Shown here in pieces: positions 8,423-14,679 of a DNA stretch of 48,332 bases. Under the pieces are notes generated by a model. It was not told the origin of the DNA. It ran no database searches and saw only the letters and a program-made list of their open reading frames with translations. The translations under genes and the position numbers were made by a program. The DNA is taken from NCBI GenBank assembly GCA_025517525.1, contig JAOPJZ010000027.1, positions 1 through 48,332 of the forward strand, in the 5' to 3' direction. Positions within the stretch are counted from its first letter, which is position 1, and each line of letters begins with the position of its first letter. This DNA is from Natronosalvus hydrolyticus (GTDB lineage Archaea; Halobacteriota; Halobacteria; Halobacteriales; Natrialbaceae).

Positions 8423-9466
8423 TCCGCTACTACGAACAGTGCGAGCGGAGTCGCTGTCGAACCAGAGAAAACACAGGAGATCGCTGAAGGAGCGTTTACC
8501 GTCCCACCGTCCATCAAGACTGACGAGCGCTGGATCTGCTTCCGGATCGAAGAGCGCCAGGACAAGACGGCGAAGGTGCCCTACAACCCATCGACGCCGA
8601 CCCAGATGTACCGATGCGATCCAACCGATCCAGAGGTAGCAGTCACGTTCGATGGTGCAATGGATACAGTCGATCGATCGCGGATGGTACACGGTGATGA
8701 TGGACTCGATGGTGTCGGACTCCAGATCAGAGATGGCCTTGTTGGAGTCGATCTCGACGATTGTGTTGAACAGATCGATGGCGAATACCGGATCGACGAC
8801 TGGGCGTACGAACTGATCGATGCCATCGATTCATTTACCGAGATCTCCCCGAGCTCGACTGGAATCCACATACTCGTCGAGGCCGAACTCGATCCATCCT
8901 ACAAGAACAAGTGTGACGAGATCGGCGTCGAAATCTACGACTCGAACCGGTTTTTTACGTTCACTGGACGACACGTCTCTGGAACACCGACGTCGATCGA
9001 ATCTGAAGTCCCAGGCCTCGTTGCTGCCTACCAACACACCTACCTCGAGGAGATGGATGTGCCCGAGGACACCACAACCCACTGTGCCAACTCAGACGTA
9101 CAGAGGAGTGGTGAGTGGGGTACGTTTCCTGGAACCGTGGACTACGATGAGCTAACGGATCAGGAGCAACAAATCGTCGACGCTGGCTGTAAGTACGACG
9201 ACGACTTCGAACTCCTCTATAACGATGCTGAGTCTGCCTGGAACCACCCAACGAAGTGGGCTGGTGGAGACAAAAGCCGGTGCGATATGTCTCTGATATC
9301 GAAAATTTGTTACTGGAATTTCGAAGCCGACATGATCGAGTTCGAACTCGATCGGACGGGGATCGAGCGAGTGTTCATGTCAGGTGCAATCGCTAATCGG
9401 GTGAAAACACAATCGCGCCCTGATTACGTCCGATACTCGATCGAGAAGAAACTCTCGGAGTACTAA
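8420..9466 (+). CDS. Primase-polymerase-like replication protein (NrS-1 polymerase type)
   Basis: A 348-aa protein with the hallmarks of an archaeo-eukaryotic primase-like polymerase. KVPYNPSTPT is followed by GVGLQIRDGLVGVDLDDCV (metal-binding Asp pair), SPSSTGIHILVEA, and VEIYDSNRFFTFTGRHV, the block that closes the catalytic site in NrS-1-like and plasmid prim-pols. The C-terminal part, AESAWNHPTKWAGGDKSRCD onward, resembles the accessory domain found after these polymerases. No helicase domain is fused, so host MCM or another helicase would be needed. It probably primes or replicates the integrated element. The TTGTCGC motif supports ATG 8420; an alternative GTG is at 8381. Confidence 0.75.
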   Translation: MSATTNSASGVAVEPEKTQEIAEGAFTVPPSIKTDERWICFRIEERQDKTAKVPYNPSTPTQMYRCDPTDPEVAVTFDGAMDTVDRSRMVHGDDGLDGVGLQIRDGLVGVDLDDCVEQIDGEYRIDDWAYELIDAIDSFTEISPSSTGIHILVEAELDPSYKNKCDEIGVEIYDSNRFFTFTGRHVSGTPTSIESEVPGLVAAYQHTYLEEMDVPEDTTTHCANSDVQRSGEWGTFPGTVDYDELTDQEQQIVDAGCKYDDDFELLYNDAESAWNHPTKWAGGDKSRCDMSLISKICYWNFEADMIEFELDRTGIERVFMSGAIANRVKTQSRPDYVRYSIEKKLSEY

Positions 9467-9552
9467 CAATTGCCACTCCAATCTGGGGGCGCTCACTCCC
9501 CAAAGACACCGTTTTCATGTGTTCTTCGCACGACACCGTCGTGCTAACGGAT

Positions 9553-9564
9553 TTTGTCGCAATG
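9553..9564 (+). promoter_or_regulatory. Start-proximal TTGTCGC motif, copy 3
   Basis: TTTTGTCGCA directly precedes the ATG at 9562, pointing to that ATG rather than the in-frame upstream one at 9517. Confidence 0.5.
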
Positions 9565-10050
9565 AATACGAATGGTTGTCTTCGACTGGCACTCGAGGGG
9601 TTTCGTCAACGATTGCTCGTTGCTGAAAACGAGCAGTTTCTGTCACGCATCGGCTCAAGTGCATTCCGAATGACGGATGTCAAACACTATCGGAGCGAAA
9701 TCTACTCTCTCGTCAACGCTGGCCTCATCAAGAACGTCCCAGTTGGAAGGAGAAGGGACTACGTCGTCTCCAAACGAGGCCGTGAACTCCTCAAGGAAGT
9801 TGAAAACACAGCAGACGACGAACTTCCGACGAGGGAGATGGTGTTCACGGTTGAAGAGAACATCAATGCACTCGAGTCGATCGGTGTACAGATGGTTGAG
9901 TTCATCCCAGCTGACTACGACGTTACCCGAGAACAGATAGTATCACTGGAGAGTGTAGGGTTAGTCGAGAAGACGTCGGACGGCCCTGGAGTCCTCGATC
10001 GCTACCAGTACACCGACGAAATGCTCTCTGTGTTTGCTTCGATCGAATAG
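9562..10050 (+). CDS. Double winged-helix protein, paralogue of the next gene
   Basis: A 162-aa protein with two helix-turn-helix-like units. The first ends in RSEIYSLVNAGLIKNVPVGR followed by YVVSKRGRELL. The second reads DVTREQIVSLESVGLVEK and then RYQYTDEML. Each matches the recognition helix plus wing plus closing helix of a winged-helix domain. The layout parallels the neighbour at 10065-10586, so the pair probably arose by duplication. They may act as a heterodimeric DNA-binding regulator or a replication/partition factor of the element. The exact role is unknown. The start is set by the TTGTCGC motif. Confidence 0.65.
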   Translation: MNTNGCLRLALEGFRQRLLVAENEQFLSRIGSSAFRMTDVKHYRSEIYSLVNAGLIKNVPVGRRRDYVVSKRGRELLKEVENTADDELPTREMVFTVEENINALESIGVQMVEFIPADYDVTREQIVSLESVGLVEKTSDGPGVLDRYQYTDEMLSVFASIE

Positions 10051-10055
10051 TCCTC

Positions 10056-10067
10056 GTTGTCGCAATG
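10056..10067 (+). promoter_or_regulatory. Start-proximal TTGTCGC motif, copy 4
   Basis: GTTGTCGCA directly precedes the ATG at 10065, within the 14-bp gap after the previous stop codon. A full promoter cannot fit in that gap, so the motif is more likely to act on the mRNA or in coupling, unless transcription starts inside the upstream gene. Confidence 0.5.
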
Positions 10068-10586
10068 TCTAGCCTTGACTCCAAAGCTGGTGCTGTCACG
10101 GACGTTGACTACATCGAAGCAATCGCAACAGTGAACGAACACTGGGACGATCTCGAGCGATACTGCGATCCCTCGTTCACTGGATCCACGTTCCGGATCA
10201 AACAACTCGACACTGTTGGCATGAGTGAGATGAGTACACTCCGGAATCACAATGTCGTCGAAGTCGTCGACGAGTATGGTGGCAGAGTTCTCGATTACCG
10301 GTTCACATCGTTCGGAGAGGATGTCATCGACATCGTTCGTGGAATCGACTCGGATACACTGCCTGAAACCAACCAGTTTCAGACGATCCGCAACAACCGG
10401 GAGGTGATCGATTCCCTTCCAGGTGAGGCGGGGGTTGAGTTCGAGGCAGGTGAGTTCGACATCTCAGCTGCGTCGATACGATCACTCCGAGAGAGTGGGA
10501 TGATCGAGCGCGTCGAGCAGAACGACTACGCTGCTGACGTGTGGCAGACGACAGAGGAACTCACTGCGATCAAGGTGTGGCTCTGA
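10065..10586 (+). CDS. Double winged-helix protein, paralogue of the preceding gene
   Basis: A 173-aa protein. Unit one reads TFRIKQLDTVGMSEMSTLRN, then HNVVEVV and YRFTSFGEDVI. Unit two reads VEFEAGEFDISAASIRSLRE, then SGMIERV and WQTTEEL. The second-unit opening (VEFEAGEFDIS) aligns with VEFIPADYDVT of the preceding protein, showing common descent. It is 14 bp downstream of that gene, and its stop overlaps the start of a 38-aa membrane peptide. Probably a DNA-binding protein of the element; no named family is recognised. Confidence 0.65.
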   Translation: MSSLDSKAGAVTDVDYIEAIATVNEHWDDLERYCDPSFTGSTFRIKQLDTVGMSEMSTLRNHNVVEVVDEYGGRVLDYRFTSFGEDVIDIVRGIDSDTLPETNQFQTIRNNREVIDSLPGEAGVEFEAGEFDISAASIRSLRESGMIERVEQNDYAADVWQTTEELTAIKVWL

Positions 10587-10702
10587 TGCATATCTCACCC
10601 ATCTGGATCGGCGCTGCGCTCGGAGCCATCGCGACGCTCCATGTCGGAGCAGCGATCTTCGTTTCCACTCTCCTCCTTGTGCTAACTCTGAGTCAGGACT
10701 GA
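10586..10702 (+). CDS. 38-aa membrane peptide coupled to the upstream gene
   Basis: The start codon overlaps the upstream stop by one base (TGATG), so translation is probably coupled. The peptide begins MHISPIWIGAALGAIATLHV and continues GAAIFVSTLLLVLTLSQD to TGA 10700-10702. Apart from the last few residues it is one long hydrophobic, small-residue-rich segment, consistent with a one-pass or hairpin membrane peptide. There is no signal cleavage site. Viruses and plasmids of haloarchaea carry many such short membrane peptides, but no homologue can be named from sequence reading. Confidence 0.55.
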   Translation: MHISPIWIGAALGAIATLHVGAAIFVSTLLLVLTLSQD

Positions 10703-10737
10703 CTCCGTTCACAGTCGGAGCGGATCGCTTTTTCACT

Positions 10738-10748
10738 TTTGTCGCATG
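10738..10748 (+). promoter_or_regulatory. Start-proximal TTGTCGC motif, copy 5
   Basis: TTTTGTCGC directly abuts the ATG at 10746. The last member of the series of five. Confidence 0.5.
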
Positions 10749-11381
10749 GATTTGACTTCGATTGGCCAGCAGACGGCTAGCAACTGGTGTAGTGATCCGG
10801 ACAACAGTGACGACGATTCTGACAACTACGACGTCCGATCGGATGGTACGATAGTTGTCAACCTTGGCGATGACGATGTCGAACGCGCCCACACACTCGC
10901 ACGTGAACGTAACAGATCATACCTGAGTGGTGCGACGACTGACGACAACTGGAGCGAAGGTAAGTCCGGGGGCGATATCCACGTCCAGGGACTGCTTGCA
11001 GAGATTGCAATGGAGATCGTCTACGGTGTCCCAGTCGACGAATCGATCTCGGCTGTAGGTGATGGTGGCATCGATGGAGAACTCGAGACGATCGACGGTG
11101 AGACGTTGGCGTACGATATAAAGAGTCGTGAGTACGACGGGCCAGGCGCTGCCCTCCTCGCGAAGAAGGACAACGTGGATATCCGCGAAGAGCACCCTGA
11201 TGTCTACATCGCGTCGTACGTCGACGTCGACAATCGAACAGTCCACATCGATGGCTGGCTCCACTACGACGAGTTCGTCGACGAGAGCAATATCGCGGAG
11301 GCAAAGGCGGACTGGCTGGATCACATAAACTATGAAGCGCCGATCGGACAACTCAACGAGCCATGGGTTCCCGACAATTAA
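10746..11381 (+). CDS. PD-(D/E)XK nuclease-like protein
   Basis: A 211-aa, very acidic protein. An N-terminal low-complexity Asp-rich tail (about residues 1-35) precedes HVQGLLAEIAMEIVYG, then GDGGIDGELETIDGETLAYD, IKSREY. The Asp in GGIDG and the DIK triad fit the PD-(D/E)XK core, with Asp in place of the usual Glu. Such proteins occur in viruses and plasmids as endonucleases or restriction-like proteins of unknown specificity. It ends the rightward TTGTCGC module and is convergent with the integrase, 48 bp away. Activity is unproven. Confidence 0.6.
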   Translation: MDLTSIGQQTASNWCSDPDNSDDDSDNYDVRSDGTIVVNLGDDDVERAHTLARERNRSYLSGATTDDNWSEGKSGGDIHVQGLLAEIAMEIVYGVPVDESISAVGDGGIDGELETIDGETLAYDIKSREYDGPGAALLAKKDNVDIREEHPDVYIASYVDVDNRTVHIDGWLHYDEFVDESNIAEAKADWLDHINYEAPIGQLNEPWVPDN

Positions 11382-11429
11382 AATCTCTCAGGGGTATTTT
11401 CCGATACCATCTCAAGAGATTATGATCGA

Positions 11430-12452
11430 TTAGAATCTTAAATCCTCGACGTATTCTTGCCTGGTGGTTCTGGATTGCTCCTTGGTTCGTACGTCGTAGT
11501 GCTCGGTGAGAGTATCCACGTTGACGCTAGCTCGCTCTGAGACAATTTCCTTGGGGACTCCCTGGTTCAGAGTCGCGGTTATTGCGCTCCGTCGAATAGC
11601 GTGTGGGCCGACAGCTGATGGACAGCCACCTGGCTCTACGTAGCCGACATGATCGCACGTTTCTGGATCCTCTCCGTGGGGACAATCGTCGATCATGCAT
11701 GGCTGTGTCGCACGATAGATATCGATCCTGAGAGTCGAGGTAGACGCTCGGCCCTCATCCGTCGCTAAGAGTGGCTCCCGGCCATAGTCGTCCTCTACAG
11801 ATGGACGTTTGTGTGCTATCCAGTCATCGATCGCAGATGCGAGGCTGGGATCGCCGATCGTAACGTTACGGTCGCCCTCCGCTCCGAGCTTTAACGGGGT
11901 TTTCGTATCGGGCCGATGACGCACAGCGAGATACATCGTCCCATCGTCTGCGTGTTTTACATCCGATACGTCGAGTGCTCGAGCGCTACCCGTTCGCATC
12001 CCTGTATGCCAAAGTAGCGCGAAGATGATGTGCTGTCGGGATGAGTACTCGAGTTTCGCAAGGAAGGACTTGATCCGGTTTGCTCGTTCGTAGGAGAGAG
12101 CATCGCTACGGCGTCGATCTTCCTTCTTTACTGATGGAACACGAACATATTCGTGGAGATCTCGGCGACAGTAGCCGACAACACCGCACCAGCGGACGAA
12201 CTGTCTAAACGTCCGCATGTGATGGCGCATCGTGATCGGCGCTAACCCAGAACTCGATCGTGCCAGTTTGAACTGCTCGCACTGTCGTCCAGCCAACTCG
12301 CGCATGTCATCGAGCCCAACATCATCCGTCCATCGACGGAACTCTTTCAGTCGATATCGGAGATTTTGAATTGTCGCGTCGCTAACTTCTGGTGCTTTCA
12401 TTTCAAGGAACTCTGCAACTGCCGTCTCAGGACTAACTGGTTCATCGTACAT
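11430..12452 (-). CDS. Tyrosine recombinase / integrase
   Basis: A 340-aa site-specific recombinase. The N-terminal core-binding domain (about 1-115) precedes a catalytic domain with Arg153 in GMRTGSARALD, the HxxR box H284-A-I-R287 and a probable nucleophile Tyr319 in EHYDVRT. A Cys-rich insert, about 252-277 (CMIDDCPHGEDPETC and a later GGC), is seen in many haloarchaeal integrases and may bind zinc. The frame stays open upstream to 12689, but that part overlaps a hairpin-rich, tRNA-like region and looks non-coding, so ATG 12452 is chosen. It should catalyse integration and excision of the element that extends to the left. Confidence 0.85.
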   Translation of the reverse strand: MYDEPVSPETAVAEFLEMKAPEVSDATIQNLRYRLKEFRRWTDDVGLDDMRELAGRQCEQFKLARSSSGLAPITMRHHMRTFRQFVRWCGVVGYCRRDLHEYVRVPSVKKEDRRRSDALSYERANRIKSFLAKLEYSSRQHIIFALLWHTGMRTGSARALDVSDVKHADDGTMYLAVRHRPDTKTPLKLGAEGDRNVTIGDPSLASAIDDWIAHKRPSVEDDYGREPLLATDEGRASTSTLRIDIYRATQPCMIDDCPHGEDPETCDHVGYVEPGGCPSAVGPHAIRRSAITATLNQGVPKEIVSERASVNVDTLTEHYDVRTKEQSRTTRQEYVEDLRF

Positions 12453-12516
12453 TTTATCGATCCTGAGATCGTGAATTCGGCCCAAATTGGTGTCTGTCGG
12501 TTTCCAGCAAGGCTTT

Positions 12517-12636
12517 ATATTGGGTTCCAATATGGCCTCTTTCCACACGGAAAGTAGTGGAGGAAGTCGGCAGTGAGCAGAACCGGAGGTTCTGCGACCT
12601 ACGGAAGACTGACACGCGGTTTGTGTCAGTTTTCCG
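12517..12636. other. Array of four hairpins upstream of the integrase
   Basis: Four stem-loops in 120 bp: 12517-12533 (7-bp perfect stem, loop GTT); 12539-12554 (6-bp stem CTTTCC/GGAAAG); 12577-12595 (8-bp perfect stem GCAGAACC/GGTTCTGC, loop GGA); and 12602-12636 (14-bp stem with one G-T pair, 7-nt loop). The spacing leaves little unpaired DNA. This could be a structured attachment region, the leader of the integrase mRNA or a small RNA. It follows directly into a tRNA-like 3' end. Confidence 0.65.
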
Positions 12637-12661
12637 AGCAGTTCAAATCTGTCCCAACCCA
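12637..12661 (+). other. tRNA T-arm/acceptor-like sequence, candidate attachment site
   Basis: AGCAG-TTCAAAT-CTGTC reads as a T-arm (four of five pairs, one of them G-T), followed by CCAACCC and A, the layout of a tRNA 3' end. No GGGTTGG partner or D/anticodon arms precede it, so it is not a complete tRNA gene. A 3' tRNA fragment next to an integrase is what integration into a tRNA gene leaves at the far end of an element. The full tRNA would then lie left of this window. Confidence 0.45.
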
Positions 12662-13096
12662 TACGCTCAGTTCCTTCGCGTGAACCCACAGACGTAGGAG
12701 TGCTCCTTATAAAGAACCGTCCTTCCGATTATCGGATTCCGTGAAGTCTCTGCCTTAGCCCTCGAGCCTTGGTGCGATTATACCGAAGAAAACTGGAATG
12801 ATACTGTTTGCAAACCGCGTTTGTCTTCGGGATCATTGCTGAAAGATTTTCTCAGCAGGAAGCGCCGAGCCACTACGGCTCTCATCACCAAGCAGGAATC
12901 GCGCGTGAGGTTTGCTTCTTGCTGCACCCAGTGCGGGCTTGGTCTTGGACGACTTTTTAATAGGGGCGCATCTCCTGGTTTCGTTTCATATCTCTCCAGT
13001 CGTTGAGAGATGAGATTTACTGAATCCAGAGCGTGTATCTTGCACAGCAGTTATTCCGATAGTAGTCATCGAATCCGTTAGTACAGAATATCGAAG
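12662..13096. other. Hairpin-rich intergenic DNA, no gene supported
   Basis: Several short perfect stems occur: TCCGAT-T-ATCGGA near 12728, TGCTGA/TCAGCA near 12838-12857, GAGCC/GGCTC near 12868-12882 and ATCTCTC/GAGAGAT near 12990-13012. A 61-aa plus-strand frame here (12821-13006) lacks coding character. The density of inverted repeats continues that seen beside the integrase, so the region may be the outer flank of the attachment site or decayed mobile DNA. Confidence 0.45.
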
Positions 13097-13270
13097 CTAC
13101 TGTCGTTTCAGACGGAGGATAGTGAGATCACAGTCTGGTTTAGATTCATCGTTGTGGAGAAGTTCATACCCGCAATCGCTTACGGTCGCTCCATTCTGCT
13201 GTGCCCGGCGGACAAGTTCGTCTAAGGATTCCTCTAATTCGGCTGTCGTATTTGGAGACCACTCACTCAT
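13097..13270 (-). CDS. 57-aa hypothetical protein overlapping the HalOD1 gene
   Basis: The frame from ATG 13270 to TAG 13097-13099 encodes MSEWSPNTTAELEESLDELV, then RRAQQNGATVSDCGYELLHN and DESKPDCDLTILRLKRQ. The start overlaps the stop of the HalOD1 gene as ATGA, so translation is probably coupled. An acidic amphipathic helix (residues 9-22) is followed by a predicted strand-rich part. HalOD1 genes are often followed by short partners, but I cannot name this one. The normal use of TAG as a stop here matters for interpreting the two in-frame ambers elsewhere in the window. Confidence 0.6.
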   Translation of the reverse strand: MSEWSPNTTAELEESLDELVRRAQQNGATVSDCGYELLHNDESKPDCDLTILRLKRQ

Positions 13271-13518
13271 TGGACAGACACGTAGCCGTCGCCGCAGACT
13301 GTAACTTCGTACCCGTTGTAGGAGAAGGTCACTTGGCCTTCCTTCCGACCAGCGGTCGGCGTACTGGCGAAGAGCTGGTCCAAAGCATCGGGGTCGATTA
13401 CTTCGTAGAGCGGAGGAGATAGTTTCAGAGGGTCAACGCCTTCTTTTTCGGCTACTTTTACGACTAATTTATGACTTGCGTTATCGACGTGCGCTGAAGC
13501 GATCTTTTCGTTGGGCAT
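13267..13518 (-). CDS. HalOD1 output-domain protein
   Basis: An 83-aa protein whose whole length matches the haloarchaeal HalOD1 domain: LVVKVAEKEGVDPLKLSPPL, then YEVIDPDALDQLF, and the C-terminal VTFSYNGYEVTVCGDGYVSV. The domain is found alone or as an output module of haloarchaeal signalling proteins and is thought to be regulatory. ATG 13518 is chosen because homology-like sequence begins there, although the frame is open to 13617. It sits 79 bp downstream of a broken Lrp-type gene and overlaps the next gene by four bases. Confidence 0.8.
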   Translation of the reverse strand: MPNEKIASAHVDNASHKLVVKVAEKEGVDPLKLSPPLYEVIDPDALDQLFASTPTAGRKEGQVTFSYNGYEVTVCGDGYVSVQ

Positions 13519-13597
13519 AGACCACTCTAGTCCCTCACTCTTCTTGTACCTGTTGCTAAATTGACAATCCCCAAAGGGACTTAAGATGGGCTGGAAA

Positions 13598-14089
13598 TTA
13601 GCCAGTGTCCTCCTCATTCGTAAACTCCTTCCCGAAGTGGTTGTACGGGTTGACTCGTTCCTGTTTCATCATCTCCATCCGCTCAATATCGACACCGAGA
13701 GAGTCCAAAGCTTCAAGCGACTCCTCTATGTCCTCCGACGTGCGGCCCACTACTTCCAGCGACAGATTTTCGTTGTTAGTCAATAGCTCACGAATACTTA
13801 CGATACCAGATACCTCCATAATATCGTCCAGCATCTTCTCTCGGTCCCCGAGAGGGACTGTCGCAGTGACGAGGAGGTGATGACCTGATCCCGTTTCACT
13901 GTACTTGATGATTGGGTGGTAACCAAGAATAACGCCACGCTTCTCAAGATGGTTAATTCGATTAGCGACTGTGCTGGACGAAACATTGACTTGCTCAGCC
14001 ATGTCCTCGGTCGTGTTACGTCGGGCGTTCTCCTAGAGAAGATACAGTATGGCTTTATCGACGTTGTCGAGTTCCTTGGAAACCATCAT
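13598..14089 (-). pseudogene. Lrp/AsnC-family regulator interrupted by an in-frame amber codon
   Basis: From ATG 14089 (or 14086) the frame reads MMVSKELDNVDKAILYLL, then TAG at 14033-14035, then ENARRNTTEDMAEQVNVSSS and onward through VANRINHLEKRGVILGYHP and a complete RAM-like ligand domain to 13598. The stop falls between helices 1 and 2 of the Lrp helix-turn-helix, where Gln (CAG) would fit. Restart at ATG 14002 would yield a 134-aa protein that keeps the recognition helix but lacks helix 1. This is probably a recent pseudogene, or a locus with a sequencing error. The rest of the gene shows no further damage. Confidence 0.75.
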
Positions 14090-14131
14090 TATACTGTAAG
14101 AGTCAAAACGGCAAGTGGCTTTCCGTAGTAT

Positions 14132-14395
14132 TCAACACACGCCGACCACGCCGTGCTCGAGGAGGCCGTCGCCGAGGATGGGCGCTCGGTAGTATGTGTA
14201 GAATCCGTCCCGGTTACGTTCCGTTCGGACGCGCTTTTCGATCAGCCCTACGCCCCGGAGTTTGTTGCGATGGTAGTGCAGCGTGCTGTCGTCGATCTCC
14301 ATTGTCGCCTCGAGTTCCGTCGGCGTCAGTTCGTCCGTGTGGGCGAGTCGGTAGACGCTTTCAAAACGCGTCCGATTCCCGACGGTGGCTTGCAC
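14132..14395 (-). pseudogene. Truncated winged-helix regulator fragment
   Basis: An 87-aa frame opening with GTG: QATVGNRTRFESVYRLAHTD, then ELTPTELEATMEIDDSTLHY and HRNKLRGVGLIEKRVRTER, a clear ArsR-like winged helix of a type common in haloarchaea. Upstream of the GTG there are only five codons before a stop, although relatives usually continue with an N-terminal segment. The C-terminus ends abruptly at LEHGVVGVC. Both ends therefore look clipped. It may be a remnant at the edge of the accessory region, though a short functional regulator cannot be excluded. Confidence 0.55.
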
Positions 14396-14679
14396 AATAG
14401 TGGGTAACGTTTATTCCGTTCGTTATAGCCAGTACGGAGGGAGGATACCTGGCCTGAATCTGTGTGCTCGCATCCATCTAGCAGGGTGCGTCCAAGGCAA
14501 TCACAGCGGTGGGAATCCTGACCTCGGTACGGTGGAATCGACCGATTGAACAAAAATCACCCGACTGAAGGTTACGAGCTGTTCGCCTGAACCGTCCCCT
14601 CTGCGATCGAACGGACCGGTTGCAATGGTAAGGGTGGCCCTGGGTTAATTCGCCCAGCGTGGTGTCGAGAAATAGAGAC

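Noticed and set aside
12637..12661. Complete tRNA gene
   Set aside because: No matching 5' acceptor strand, D-arm or anticodon arm was found within 150 bp upstream, even allowing an intron.
12821..13006. 61-codon plus-strand frame with CTQCG
   Set aside because: Basic, Ser/Arg-rich, and lies in hairpin-dense DNA; a single CxxC-like pair is not enough.
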